Positions 8,617-17,305 of a stretch of DNA of 64,000 nt are shown piece by piece. Both the position numbers and the translations under genes were made by a program. The notes below the pieces were generated by a model. The model saw only the letters and a program-made list of their open reading frames with translations, ran no database searches and was not told the DNA's origin. This DNA comes from Haloactinospora alba (GTDB taxonomy: Bacteria; Actinomycetota; Actinomycetes; Streptosporangiales; Streptosporangiaceae), in contig NZ_VFQC01000001.1 in the NCBI RefSeq assembly GCF_006717075.1, forward strand, positions 3,519,501 through 3,583,500, read 5' to 3'. How positions within the stretch are numbered: position 1 is the first letter of the stretch; each line of letters begins with the position of its first letter.

Positions 8617-9864
8617 TCATCCCCCTCGGCCATGCCGACGCGGCACCGGCCGCACCGCCCGCGAGGGGCCGCGTCCGTCACACAGGCCCTGGGCGCCACC
8701 GCACGACGGCAGCAGCGCCACCACCCGGAACCCGCCCGCGGGCCGCGGCGCCGCGGAAAAGCTGCCGCCGAGGGCGGTGACACGCTCGCGCATCCCCCGT
8801 ATCCCCGCGCCCTCCACGGCGCCGGGTTCGGGACCGCAGCCGTCGTCGTCGACACTGACCCGCAGCCGGGCGGGGCCGTAACGCACCGACACGCGCACCG
8901 ACCGGGCCCGCGCGTGCCGCAGCGCGTTGGTCAGCGCCTCCTGGACCACGCGGTAGGCGACGAGTCCCACGGAGGCGGGAAGCTCCACCTCCCGCCCCGC
9001 GGTTTCCACCGCCACCGGAAGCCCCTCAGCGGTGAACCGGTCCGCGAGGTCGGTGAGCTGGTCCAGGGACGGTGCCGCGGTACGGGGCATGGTCTCCTCA
9101 CCCGCCCGGTTCAGCACGCCCATCGTGCGGCGCACCTCCCGCAGGGTCTCCGTGCTGGCCGTGCGGATGGTCTCCAGCGCGGCCCGGGTCCGTTGCGGGT
9201 CGCACTGGTGCGTGGCCGCGTTGGCCTGCACGTTCACCAGCGAGATGTTGTGCGCGACGACGTCGTGCAGCTCCCGCGCCACCCGCATCCGCTCCTCGGT
9301 GGCGCGCCTGCGCACCTCCTCGTCCCGGCCGCGTTCGGCCTCGGCCGCACGGTGCTGCGCCTCGCGCAGGTAGTCACGCCGGCCGAGGACGATCTCGCAG
9401 GCGGCGACGACCGCGAGCACCCACCCGAGCACGGCCAGCGACCTGCCCAACTCGGCGTCGACGAGTTCCGCCGACGCGAACGCGCCCAGGGCGAGGCCCA
9501 CACCGGTGTAGGCCCACCGCCGGTGGCCGTCGGCGGCCAGCCGCAGGCTTCCGGCGACGAACGCCAGCCAGGCCGTCCCGTTGTCGACCGGGCCCAGCAC
9601 GTAGTACAGCGGTGTCGCCGCGCCCACGGTGAGGGCGGTCACCGCGGGGAAGCGGCCCGCCGCCGCGAGGGAGGCGGCGGCGCACAGCAGCGCGGCGAAG
9701 CCCGCCAGACGCGGCTGGACACCGGAGCTCTCCGCGACGAGGAGTTCCGTTCCGGTGGTGACGGCACCCACCGCCACCGCCAGCATCCCGTCAACAGCCG
9801 CGGCCGGCAGGCGGGAGAGCGGGTTTCCCGCCGGCGTTCCTTCCGAGGGTGTCCTGTCCGGCAC
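8617..9864 (-). CDS. Sensor histidine kinase (HisKA_3 type)
   Basis: A 415-residue kinase. The N-terminal half has several membrane helices (about residues 22-160). The HisKA_3 dimerisation helix follows, with phospho-histidine H200 in RVARELHDVVAHNISLV, then an HATPase domain with N-box VVQEALTNALRHA and G-box GAGIRGMRERV. It lacks an extracellular sensor loop of any size, so it is an intramembrane-sensing type. GTG at 9864 is chosen because AGGGAA precedes it and it starts 2 bp after the stop of the small membrane protein. That linkage suggests the small protein helps the kinase sense or fold. Its partner is the NarL-type regulator at 7718-8398. Confidence 0.9.
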   Translation of the reverse strand: MPDRTPSEGTPAGNPLSRLPAAAVDGMLAVAVGAVTTGTELLVAESSGVQPRLAGFAALLCAAASLAAAGRFPAVTALTVGAATPLYYVLGPVDNGTAWLAFVAGSLRLAADGHRRWAYTGVGLALGAFASAELVDAELGRSLAVLGWVLAVVAACEIVLGRRDYLREAQHRAAEAERGRDEEVRRRATEERMRVARELHDVVAHNISLVNVQANAATHQCDPQRTRAALETIRTASTETLREVRRTMGVLNRAGEETMPRTAAPSLDQLTDLADRFTAEGLPVAVETAGREVELPASVGLVAYRVVQEALTNALRHARARSVRVSVRYGPARLRVSVDDDGCGPEPGAVEGAGIRGMRERVTALGGSFSAAPRPAGGFRVVALLPSCGGAQGLCDGRGPSRAVRPVPRRHGRGG

Positions 9865-9866
9865 GA

Positions 9867-10082
9867 TCAGGTTTCCCTGCGCCACAGGAACACGGCCGGA
9901 GCCGCGAGGCCGCCCGCGAGCGCGAGGACCGACGGTGCGAGCCTCATCGCCCGCAACCACGTCGGCGGTTCGCCGGTGGCCACCATCCCGACGATGCCGA
10001 TCGCCTCCGACACGAGGAGCCCCAGCAGGAACCCGCCGAGCATCCCGAGCACGGCCACGCCGAGCGTCCTGAGTACCGTCAT
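9867..10082 (-). CDS. Small two-helix membrane protein upstream of histidine kinase
   Basis: A 71-residue protein starting MTVLRTLGVAVLGMLGGFLL with two hydrophobic segments (about 5-35 and 48-66) and a WRRET end. ATG at 10082 follows a purine-rich GGAGAGGCGGAAG stretch. Its stop lies 2 bp before the kinase GTG, so it is the first gene of the two-component operon. No family recognised. Short membrane partners encoded just upstream of actinobacterial HisKA_3 kinases are common, but a sensory role here is inference. Confidence 0.72.
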   Translation of the reverse strand: MTVLRTLGVAVLGMLGGFLLGLLVSEAIGIVGMVATGEPPTWLRAMRLAPSVLALAGGLAAPAVFLWRRET

Positions 10083-10414
10083 CGCTTCCGCCTCTCTCCC
10101 GGTTGTCCTGGCTACCGTCAGGGTGGGGAGGAGACGGGGCCGTGGTCGTCCCACCGCGGTGGACACCCGGTCTGCATCCCCGGATGGAGTCGTGCCCCCC
10201 GATCCCCGCCGAAAGTAGGGGACGGGCGACCGCCGAACGTGGTCCCTACCGCCCGGGTGGCACGATTCCGCTGGTCCCGGCCCCGGCTACGTCCGTCACA
10301 CCGCACCCGTGGTTACGATGTGTTCCTGCCGGGGAACGTTTCGCTACCGCGAGAGGCGCCGACGCACCGCGCCTGTTGCCCGGGCACTCCGTGGAGAGGG
10401 GGGTCGACCACTCG
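10083..10414. other. Divergent intergenic region
   Basis: Upstream of both the two-component operon and the FNT gene. GC-rich; no repeat, RNA gene or convincing promoter hexamers recognised. Confidence 0.4.
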
Positions 10415-11257
10415 ATGGGCACTGACGACTCCGGCCAGAGGGCCGACGGGACGGACTCGAAGGGCCGCCACCCCGGGATCCGTGAGGACCAGGTGGAGAG
10501 CGCCCTCGACACCATGGTCGCGGGAGGACGACCGCGGTTGTACCGGACGTTCCCGGAACTGTTGGCTAGCGGCACCATCGCGGGCGTCGAGATCTCGCTC
10601 GGTGTGGTGGCGTTCCTCGCGGTCGAGCAGGCCACCGGGAGCAAACTGCTGGCGGGGATCGCGTTCGGTGTGGGGTTCGTCGTGCTGCTGCTGGGCAACA
10701 GCGAACTGTTCACCGAGGGGTTCCTGGTGCCGGTGGCCGTGGTCGCGGCCAAGGAAGCCAGCGTGTGGCGGCTGCTGCGCTTCTGGCTGATCACCCTGGT
10801 GGGGAACCTCCTGGGCGGTTGGATCACCATGTGGATGGTGATCACCGCGTTCCCCGACCTGACGGACACGGCGGTGAAAACGGGGAAGACGTTCGCCGAG
10901 GCGCCGCTCGACCTGGGCGGGTTCCTGCTGTCCGTGCTCGCGGGAAGCGTGATGACGCTGCTGACCCGCATGCGGATCGGCACCGAGAACGACGTCGCGC
11001 GGATCGTCGCCTCGTTCGTCGTCGCGTTCCTCGTCGCGGGGCTCGGCCTGTTCCACTCGATCCTGGACACGCTGTTCCTGTTCGGCGGTATCCACGCCGA
11101 CGCCTCCTACGGCTACGCGCAGTGGCTGTCGTTCTTCGGCTGGACCGTGGTGGGCAACATGCTCGGAGGGCTCGGCCTGACGACGTTCCTGCGGCTGGTG
11201 CGCAGCCACGAACGCCTCTACGAGTGGCGCAAGGCGCGCCGGCCGGTCCAGGGGTGA
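10415..11257 (+). CDS. Formate/nitrite transporter (FNT) family channel
   Basis: A 280-residue membrane protein with the six-helix FNT fold. Recognisable stretches are the GNSELFTEGFLVPV loop of the first repeat, GNLLGGW after helix 3 and WTVVGNMLGGLG in the second repeat. FNT channels pass small monovalent anions (formate, nitrite, hydrosulfide) through the inner membrane. This subtype lacks a clear substrate signature. The N-terminal ~45 residues are polar and cytoplasmic. ATG at 10415 is preceded at a distance by GGAGAGGGGGG; a GTG at 10391 could add 8 residues. It is convergent with the HdeD-like gene 28 bp downstream. Confidence 0.85.
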   Translation: MGTDDSGQRADGTDSKGRHPGIREDQVESALDTMVAGGRPRLYRTFPELLASGTIAGVEISLGVVAFLAVEQATGSKLLAGIAFGVGFVVLLLGNSELFTEGFLVPVAVVAAKEASVWRLLRFWLITLVGNLLGGWITMWMVITAFPDLTDTAVKTGKTFAEAPLDLGGFLLSVLAGSVMTLLTRMRIGTENDVARIVASFVVAFLVAGLGLFHSILDTLFLFGGIHADASYGYAQWLSFFGWTVVGNMLGGLGLTTFLRLVRSHERLYEWRKARRPVQG

Positions 11258-11285
11258 CGAGGGGAGTGGTGCCCTCGCGCCCGTC

Positions 11286-11834
11286 TCAGGCGGGGGCGCC
11301 ACCATCCGGTCCGGCCCGGCGCACCCGCAGGCCCAACGCGATCAGCACCACGCCGAACACGATCGCGTAGATCCCGATGATGAAGGCGATCACCACGGCT
11401 CCGGCCGTGGGCCAGAACCACACCAGCAGACCGAAGAACACGGAGAGCGCGCCTCCCAGGATGTAGCGCCACTCCCCCTCGATCTCCTCGCGCAGTTTCA
11501 CCGCGGTCAGCACCTCGAGCACGCCGGTGATGACCGCCCATGTTCCGATGAGGATCGCCAGCGCCACGACCCCGGCTCCCGGCAGCAGCAGGACCAGCAG
11601 CCCGAGGACGATGCCGACCGCGGCCTCCAGCGCCAGCGGGATCCGGTTGTTGCCCTCGGTGTGGTACGCGGAGACGGCCGCCGCTCCCCCCTCGACGATC
11701 GCGTACACCCCGAACAGGACAGCCAACGCGAACAGGGTGATACCCGGCCAGACGATGGCGACGATTCCGAACAGGACAGCCAACGCGCCGCGGACGACGA
11801 ATATCCACCAGTGCCGCGCCAGGTAGTCGAGCAT
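11286..11834 (-). CDS. HdeD-family (DUF308) membrane protein
   Basis: A 182-residue protein made of six hydrophobic helices in three repeated pairs. The signature WWIFVVRGALAVLFGIVAI is repeated in degenerate form at WRYILGGALSVFFGLLVWF. This is the DUF308/HdeD fold, linked to acid resistance in enterobacteria and of unknown role in actinobacteria. The start has GGGGGAGAG 3 bp upstream. It is divergent from the small secreted peptide gene, with a 284 bp gap that shows no recognised promoter. Confidence 0.88.
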   Translation of the reverse strand: MLDYLARHWWIFVVRGALAVLFGIVAIVWPGITLFALAVLFGVYAIVEGGAAAVSAYHTEGNNRIPLALEAAVGIVLGLLVLLLPGAGVVALAILIGTWAVITGVLEVLTAVKLREEIEGEWRYILGGALSVFFGLLVWFWPTAGAVVIAFIIGIYAIVFGVVLIALGLRVRRAGPDGGAPA

Positions 11835-12118
11835 GCTCTCCCCCGCTCATGCATGCGATGGTCCCACTGGGGCTCTGCCCGGACACACCCGCCGCGATCA
11901 TCAACAGCGGGGAAAGAATTCACCAACAGGTTTTTGCCCGCGCTCGCCGCGCTCCCCTGCGTCCCCGCGCCAGCGGGCCGACCGGCGGCGCCGTGGCGCG
12001 CCGGAACGGGCCCGAGGCACTCACCCGCCAGCGCCTTCCGTGCAGGACACGGCCTCCTATGTCACACTCCCGAAACGAAACGTGTTCATCCGGAGCTCTG
12101 CGTGAAAGGAGTCGTCGA

Positions 12119-12301
12119 GTGCGTCGTCCCATGATCGCCTTGGCCGTTGGCGCCGCCATGGCCCTCGGCCCCTTCGCGGCCGGCACCGCCCAGGCCTCCC
12201 CGCAGCCCCAGCCGTCCCAGGAGGATCCTCCGCCGGTGATCGAGCTTCCCCGGGAGACGATGTGCCGGATAGTCCTAGAAGGCATTCCCGGCTGCGATTA
12301 G
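12119..12301 (+). CDS. Small secreted peptide (60 residues)
   Basis: GTG at 12119 follows AAAGGAG at ideal spacing (7 bp). The product has a classic signal peptide: MRRP, a hydrophobic core MIALAVGAAMALGPFAAG, and an AQA cleavage site near residue 26. The mature peptide is about 34 residues, Pro/Gln-rich, and ends in a segment with two cysteines 13 apart (MCRIVLEGIPGCD) that could form one disulfide. It resembles the short exported peptides common in actinomycetes, but I recognise no family. It is monocistronic and convergent with the MFS gene. It could be a bacteriocin-like, signalling or wall peptide; nothing decides. Confidence 0.72.
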   Translation: MRRPMIALAVGAAMALGPFAAGTAQASPQPQPSQEDPPPVIELPRETMCRIVLEGIPGCD

Positions 12302-12398
12302 CACGTTGGTCCGGGGCCTCCCGCTCAGGCCGGCGCCTCTGAACGGGAGGCACCGTCCGTCGGCGCCGCATGGCCCCGGCCCTCGTCGGCGCGGCGTC

Positions 12399-13589
12399 TC
12401 AGGGGGCGGGCGCGGGCGTGCCAGGGCGGCGGGGTGTGCGGGCGAACAGCGCCAGCACGGCGATGAGGGCGGCGGGCACGGCCATCACCAGCACCACCGG
12501 GACGTACGAGCCGGCGAGGTCGTAACCGGCCGACAGCAGCAGCGGCCCCACGGCGGTGGAACCGACCGCGACCGACTGGGTGAGCCCGCGCAGCGTGCCG
12601 AGGCTGTTGGTGCCGTAGTAGTACGGGAACGCCGCCGCCTCGACAGCGCGGGCGGCCGAGGCGGCCGCCCCGAGGGAGGCCCCGTAGGCGAGCGCCGTGA
12701 CGCCGGGCGAGACCAGCGGGAGCATCGCCAGGGTGACGGCGTGTACCGCCATCGCCGCGCTGACGAGCAGTTTCGGCGAGATCCGGTCGGTGGCGGAGCT
12801 GACCGCCATGGACGCCGCCAGCCCGGCCAGGGTCTGGGGGAGGAAGTTCGCCGCGGCCTGGGTGGGGGTGAGTCCCTGTTCCCCCAGCACCGACACCTGG
12901 TGGAAGAACACCGCCGTGGTGAGCAGGCCGCTGCACGCCACGGCGCTGGTGATGGCCCAGAACATCGAGGTGCGCACGATCGCCCGCAGCGGCCACGCCG
13001 GGGATCCGTCCCCACCGTCGGTCCCGTCGGAGCTCTCCCCTTCCTCGGGCGCGCGGCGCACCCCGCGCAGCCCCCACCACGCGATGGGCAGCACCACGGC
13101 CCACACCAGGCCCGCCTCGGCGACGAACGTCCAGCGCCAGCCGAGTTCGACGATGACGCGCTCGGCCAGCAGAGGGAAGAACGAGATACCCGCGTTGCCG
13201 GCGGCCGCGGTGATCCCCAGCGCGGTTCCGCGTTTGCGGGTCACCGCTATGCCGACGGCGGTCGTGGAGATCATCGTCATCCCGCCCTGGCCCAGGGCGC
13301 GCGCACCGACGAAACCGGCGGTCAACCCGACCAGCTCCCGCACGCTGGACAGCAGGAGCAGGAACGCGCCGAACGCGAGCGCCACCGTGGCGAGGACGCG
13401 CCGCACGCCGAAGCGGTCCACCGCCCGCCCGATCCACGGCAGTGCCAGCGCGCCGGCCAGCGTGCCGATCATGTAGGCGGTGGACACGGCCGACCGGCTG
13501 ACGTCCAGGTCGGTGATGATGTGGTCGACGAAGACGGACATCCCGGCGGTCTGGCCGGGCCCGCTCAGTGCCATGACCGCACCGGTCAT
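12399..13589 (-). CDS. MFS transporter (OFA/monocarboxylate-like)
   Basis: A major facilitator protein of at least 396 residues with 12 hydrophobic segments. The motif-A-like loop between helices 2 and 3 reads GRAVDRFGVRR, and a central hydrophilic loop (EEGESSDGTDGGDG) divides the halves. The first helix contains ALSGPGQTAGMSVFVD, typical of transporters of the OFA/NreB-like group. Substrate unknown. The only canonical start, ATG 13589, truncates helix 1. The frame stays open upstream to a CTG at 13682 preceded by GAGGAG at 5 bp, so the true start may be that CTG. Confidence 0.82.
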   Translation of the reverse strand: MTGAVMALSGPGQTAGMSVFVDHIITDLDVSRSAVSTAYMIGTLAGALALPWIGRAVDRFGVRRVLATVALAFGAFLLLLSSVRELVGLTAGFVGARALGQGGMTMISTTAVGIAVTRKRGTALGITAAAGNAGISFFPLLAERVIVELGWRWTFVAEAGLVWAVVLPIAWWGLRGVRRAPEEGESSDGTDGGDGSPAWPLRAIVRTSMFWAITSAVACSGLLTTAVFFHQVSVLGEQGLTPTQAAANFLPQTLAGLAASMAVSSATDRISPKLLVSAAMAVHAVTLAMLPLVSPGVTALAYGASLGAAASAARAVEAAAFPYYYGTNSLGTLRGLTQSVAVGSTAVGPLLLSAGYDLAGSYVPVVLVMAVPAALIAVLALFARTPRRPGTPAPAP

Positions 13590-13771
13590 GGTGACCAGCG
13601 CCGCCGTCGTCGGCGCCCGGGACGGGGCCGGGGCGGGAGTGGTGTCCTCAGGTGCGGTGTTGTCGGACGCGGCCGGGGACAGGACGGCTCCTCAGACAGT
13701 GGGTGATCGGATGTCTCGGGGGCGGGCGGCGACACGGGTGGCTGCCCGTGCCGGCCCGGGGCCGGTCGGCG

Positions 13772-15406
13772 TCAGCCTTCCGAGGCGTCGGCACCGCCGG
13801 CCAGCAGGGGCTCCAGCACGGCGTCGGGGTACTCGCGCTCGATGACGCGCAGCCGCCACTTGTTGTGCACCAGCATCAGCAGCTCCGAGTCGGAGCGGCG
13901 CTGCATGACCTCGGCTCCGGACAGCGCGTGCAGCGTGGGAGCCCACGTCTCGTCGGTGCGGCGGGCGAGCGTGTAGTCCAGGTGGGACAGTTCGACCGTG
14001 GCGCGGAACTCGTTCTCCATGCGGTGTTTGACCACGTCGAACTGGAGCGGTCCGACCGCGGCCAGTACCGGCGCCTGGCTCCCGCGCACGTCGGAGGTGA
14101 GGACCTGCACCACGCCCTCGCTGTCCAGCTGGGCGATGCCGCGCTGGAACTGCTTGTAGCGGCTGGAGTCCACCGCCCGCACCACGGCGAAGTGCTCCGG
14201 GGCGAAGCTCGGGATCGGCGGGAACTCGACCTTGGGACCCTCGTAGAGGGTGTCGCCCACACTCAGCGCCTGGGCGTTGACCAGGGTGATCACGTCACCC
14301 GGGTAGGCGGTCTCGATGGTGTTTCGCTCGTTGCCGAACACGGCCTGGGTGTACTTGGTGGCGAACGGCCGGCCGGTGGTGGCGTGGGTGAGCACCATGC
14401 CTCGTTCGAACCGCCCCGAGCTGATCCGCAGGAAGGCCGTGCGGTCGCGGTGCGCCCGGTCCATGTTCGCCTGCATCTTGAACACCTGGCCGGAGAACGG
14501 GGCGGAGACGGGCCGTTCGGTCCCGGTGGTGTCCCGGTGTCCGCGCGGAGCGGGCGCCAGCCGCACCAGGACGTCCAGCAACTGGGAGATGCCGAAGTTC
14601 GGCAGGGCGGCGCCGAACAGCACCGGGGAGGACACCCCGGCCAGGAAGGACTCCTCGTCGAAGTCGGCGTCGAGCCCGGACAGGAGCTCCATCTCCTCCT
14701 GGGCCTGGGTCCAGGCCTCCTGCTCCAGCTCGGCCGCCCGCTGGGCGTCCATGGTCTCCTCGACGGCGCGCTCGGCGCCGCCGGAGGAGCGCTGCATCCT
14801 GGTGTAGTTGCCGCTCTCCCGGTTGAGGAGGCCGCGGAAGTCGCCGGCGATACCCACGGGCCAGTTCATGGGGGTGGGGTGCAGCCCGAGGCGCTGTTCG
14901 ATCTCGTCCATCAGCTCCAGGGGCTCGCGGCCCGGCCGGTCCCACTTGTTCACGAAGGTGATCACCGGCACGCCGCGGCTGCGGCACACGTCGAACAGCT
15001 TCAGGGTCTGGGACTCCAGGCCCTTGGCCGAGTCCAGCAGCATGATGGCGCAGTCCACGGCGGACAGCACCCGGTAGGTGTCCTCGGAGAAGTCGGCGTG
15101 GCCGGGGGTGTCCAGGAGGTTCAGCACGCAGCCGTCGTAGTCGACCCGCAGCGCCGCCGAGGTGATGGATATCCCGCGGGAACGCTCCATGTCCATCCAG
15201 TCCGACGTGACCCCGCTGCGGCCGCCCTTGCCGTGTACCGCCCCCGCGGAGGAGATGGCGGAGGCGTGCAGTGCCAGCGCCTCCGTGAGGGTCGACTTTC
15301 CGGCGTCCGGGTGGGAGATCACCGCGAACGTGCGCCGCCGCCCGGCCTCCGCCGCGACGTCCGGATCGTGGTGCGTCTCGTTCCTGGCCTCCGCTGTGGC
15401 ACTCAC
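13772..15406 (-). CDS. prfC: Peptide chain release factor 3 (RF3)
   Basis: A 544-residue translational GTPase. The G domain shows G1 SHPDAGKST, the RF3-specific switch SDWMDMERSRGISITSA, G3 DTPGHADFSEDT and G4 NKWD. Domains II and III follow, with VGPLQFDVVKHRMENEF near the C-terminus. RF3 recycles RF1/RF2 from the ribosome after termination. GTG at 15406 overlaps the merR stop (GTGA), with AAGGA upstream. Being coupled behind a MerR regulator is unusual for a housekeeping factor and suggests induction by a signal that MerR senses. Confidence 0.95.
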   Translation of the reverse strand: MSATAEARNETHHDPDVAAEAGRRRTFAVISHPDAGKSTLTEALALHASAISSAGAVHGKGGRSGVTSDWMDMERSRGISITSAALRVDYDGCVLNLLDTPGHADFSEDTYRVLSAVDCAIMLLDSAKGLESQTLKLFDVCRSRGVPVITFVNKWDRPGREPLELMDEIEQRLGLHPTPMNWPVGIAGDFRGLLNRESGNYTRMQRSSGGAERAVEETMDAQRAAELEQEAWTQAQEEMELLSGLDADFDEESFLAGVSSPVLFGAALPNFGISQLLDVLVRLAPAPRGHRDTTGTERPVSAPFSGQVFKMQANMDRAHRDRTAFLRISSGRFERGMVLTHATTGRPFATKYTQAVFGNERNTIETAYPGDVITLVNAQALSVGDTLYEGPKVEFPPIPSFAPEHFAVVRAVDSSRYKQFQRGIAQLDSEGVVQVLTSDVRGSQAPVLAAVGPLQFDVVKHRMENEFRATVELSHLDYTLARRTDETWAPTLHALSGAEVMQRRSDSELLMLVHNKWRLRVIEREYPDAVLEPLLAGGADASEG

Positions 15407-15837
15407 CGACGTTCCTTCTCCCTGCTGTGCTGTGCGCCTTCGTGCTCTCCGCGCCGCGCGCGCAGTAGATCCCCGAACTCCTCGGCGATCGCGAGCTGCT
15501 CCCGCAGCTGAGCGCACCGGTTCGCCACGGCTTCCTCGAACCCGGCCAGACTGTCGAGGAGGGCGGCGCGCTCGCCCGCGGTGCTTGTGGCACCCGCGAG
15601 CCTGTCCAGCAGGGTCAGCAGCTCCCGCATGTCCTCAACGCTGAAGTCGAGCGGCTTCATCCGTTTGACCAGGAGCAGCCGCTCGATGTCGGATTCGGTG
15701 TAGAGCCGGAACCCGCCGCGGGACCGCGCCGAGGGCTCGACCAGCCCCATTTCGCCGTAGTACCGGATGGTTCGTAGGGAAAGGCCCGTGCGCTCGGCCA
15801 CCTCACCGATCCGCCTGCGGGCGGCCGGTTGCGACAT
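15403..15837 (-). CDS. MerR-family transcriptional regulator coupled to prfC
   Basis: A 144-residue MerR protein. The N-terminal winged HTH has RRRIGEVAERTGLSLRTIRYY and GLVEPSARSRGGFRLYTESD. A long dimerisation coiled coil covers residues 75-125, followed by a short charged tail without the cysteines of metal sensors, so the ligand is not obvious. Its stop overlaps the prfC start by 4 bp. A MerR-style promoter-operator lies 16-38 bp upstream of its ATG (15853-15875), and a matching site faces the gene at 16164. Autoregulation and control of both transcripts are therefore likely. Confidence 0.9.
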   Translation of the reverse strand: MSQPAARRRIGEVAERTGLSLRTIRYYGEMGLVEPSARSRGGFRLYTESDIERLLLVKRMKPLDFSVEDMRELLTLLDRLAGATSTAGERAALLDSLAGFEEAVANRCAQLREQLAIAEEFGDLLRARRGEHEGAQHSREKERR

Positions 15838-15852
15838 CAGTACTCCCCTCAG

Positions 15853-15875
15853 ACTCTACCCTAACGTGAGAGAAG
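15853..15875 (-). promoter_or_regulatory. Putative MerR operator/-10 upstream of merR-prfC
   Basis: Read on the minus strand, the core is CTCACGTTAGGGTAGAGT: a near-palindrome around ACGT with a TAGAGT -10-like hexamer. In the same orientation it matches the plus-strand site at 16021-16043 at all but two core positions (CTCACGTNAGGNTAGAGT). The location just upstream of merR fits MerR autoregulation. Confidence 0.6.
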
Positions 15876-16020
15876 CGTGGCTGGCCGCGCTCACGGGGCC
15901 GGTCACCACGCTCCCGGGCGGCGCCTCCCGCTTCCCTCCTGCGCTGCCGGTGCGGGGCACTCCTACCCGCCCCCAAGCCTACGCGGGAATGTCCGATCCC
16001 ACACTCCGTTCACCCCACCC

Positions 16021-16043
16021 CTACCCTCACGTGAGGATAGAGT
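16021..16043 (+). promoter_or_regulatory. Putative MerR operator/-10 upstream of the 80-residue gene
   Basis: This is a 20 bp near-perfect palindrome (one mismatched pair) with central CCTCACGTGAGG, followed by TAGAGT at the same offset as in the merR-proximal site. It lies about 120 bp upstream of the small gene at 16164. Because MerR proteins act on operators inside promoter spacers, this site predicts that the small gene belongs to the same regulon as prfC. Confidence 0.58.
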
Positions 16044-16163
16044 TCTCCCCGGGCGCTTCCGCACTCCTACGAGCGCCCGTTCCGCAGCGCCCGACCCGGT
16101 CCGACCGCGGTCGCCCGTGTCGGCGCCTCCATCGCATCTCGAACGCGACACCACGAGGGATCC

Positions 16164-16406
16164 ATGCCGACGTACCGTGTCCAAACACACAGCGGAGATG
16201 TGCACACCGTCCAAGCGCTGCGCGCCCGCGCCGATACCCAGACCCTCTACCTGGAGAGCCGGTCGGCCGGACTGTGGAAGTCCGAGCTGGACCTCCCGCT
16301 CGACCAGGTGCAGCGGGTACAGCGCCGTTTCACCGAGAACGACGGCCGGTGGACCTGGCTGACCGAGCAGATCTCGGTTCCGTCCGGCGGCGTCAGCACC
16401 GGCTGA
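16164..16406 (+). CDS. Hypothetical 80-residue protein in the MerR regulon
   Basis: A small soluble protein beginning MPTYRVQTHSGDVHTVQALR. Predicted beta strands (YRVQT, TLYLESR, WTWLTEQI) alternate with charged turns and end in a disordered tail. ATG at 16164 is preceded by GAGGG at good spacing. I do not recognise a family. It is transcribed away from merR-prfC, and its upstream region carries a palindrome matching the merR-proximal site, so a role linked to the same signal is inferred. Confidence 0.62.
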   Translation: MPTYRVQTHSGDVHTVQALRARADTQTLYLESRSAGLWKSELDLPLDQVQRVQRRFTENDGRWTWLTEQISVPSGGVSTG

Positions 16407-16477
16407 ACGCCGCCGCCACCGGAAAGCGCCCGGGCGCCCCGGACCCGCTGACGCGGGCCGGGAGCCGGGGTGCTGTC

Positions 16478-17215
16478 TCAGCCCTCCGGATCGTCGAGGG
16501 CCGCCCGGACGCGGCGGAGCACCTCGTGCTTTCCCGCTGAGGCCGGATAGACGGCCACCAGCACATCCTCGTCGGCCTCCCCGTGCGGTGTCCCGGCGGC
16601 CGGGGACTGATCGTCGCGGAGGACCGCCCCGAGCGAACGGGTGACGAACTCCATCGCCCGGTCGAACCGCTGCCAGGGCACGGGCTGTTGCGGGTCGTGC
16701 AGCCAGGAGCGCAACACGTGGTTGTGCGCGGCGATGACCGACGCCGCCAGCGCCTCCCCCGCCAGCACACGCTGGCCCTCCGTCTCGCCGCGCGCCAGGT
16801 AGCGGCTGAACGCGGTCTGGTACCGCGCCGTCATGGCGATCTCGCGGTCCCGCAGCCGTGACTGCGCCCGTACCAGCCGGAACCGGGGGATCGTGATCTC
16901 GGGAACGTCCACGTAGGCCCGGAAGACCATCCGGGCCGCGGCGCACACGGTGGCGGCGGGATCACCGGCCGGGGACGCCTCCAGGTAGCTCTCCACCGTG
17001 CCGAACAGCTCGTCGTGCTCGGCGAAGAGGATGTCCTCCTTGGAACCGAAGCGGCGGAACAGGCTGCGCCTGCTCACTCCGGACTCGGCGGCGACGGCGT
17101 CCATCGTCGTCGCGTCGTAGCCCTCCCGCTCGAACAGCCGCACGGCGGCGGCGACCACCTCGTGGTGCCGGGAGGGCCCACCGCGTTCCCGCCCGCTGCC
17201 GCTGACCTCCCCCAC
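16478..17215 (-). CDS. TetR-family regulator divergent to acyl-CoA dehydrogenase
   Basis: A 245-residue TetR protein. The HTH at about 12-60 reads HHEVVAAAVRLFEREGYDAT, then VSRRSLFRRFGSKEDILF. The ligand-binding C-terminal domain has a long variable tail. GTG at 17215 is preceded by GGGGAG at 5 bp. The divergent neighbour is an acyl-CoA dehydrogenase, and two tandem 15 bp palindromes lie between the genes. The likely role is a FadR/KstR-type repressor of fatty-acid or branched acyl-CoA oxidation, with an acyl-CoA ligand; that is inference from context. Confidence 0.88.
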   Translation of the reverse strand: MGEVSGSGRERGGPSRHHEVVAAAVRLFEREGYDATTMDAVAAESGVSRRSLFRRFGSKEDILFAEHDELFGTVESYLEASPAGDPAATVCAAARMVFRAYVDVPEITIPRFRLVRAQSRLRDREIAMTARYQTAFSRYLARGETEGQRVLAGEALAASVIAAHNHVLRSWLHDPQQPVPWQRFDRAMEFVTRSLGAVLRDDQSPAAGTPHGEADEDVLVAVYPASAGKHEVLRRVRAALDDPEG

Positions 17216-17305
17216 GGCATCTCCCCTCGTTAGGTCTCCGCTCTTTCGGGGCAGCTCAGTAACCACCCGCCCCGAGCCTGACACACTCCCGGACAACAAC
17301 TATCG

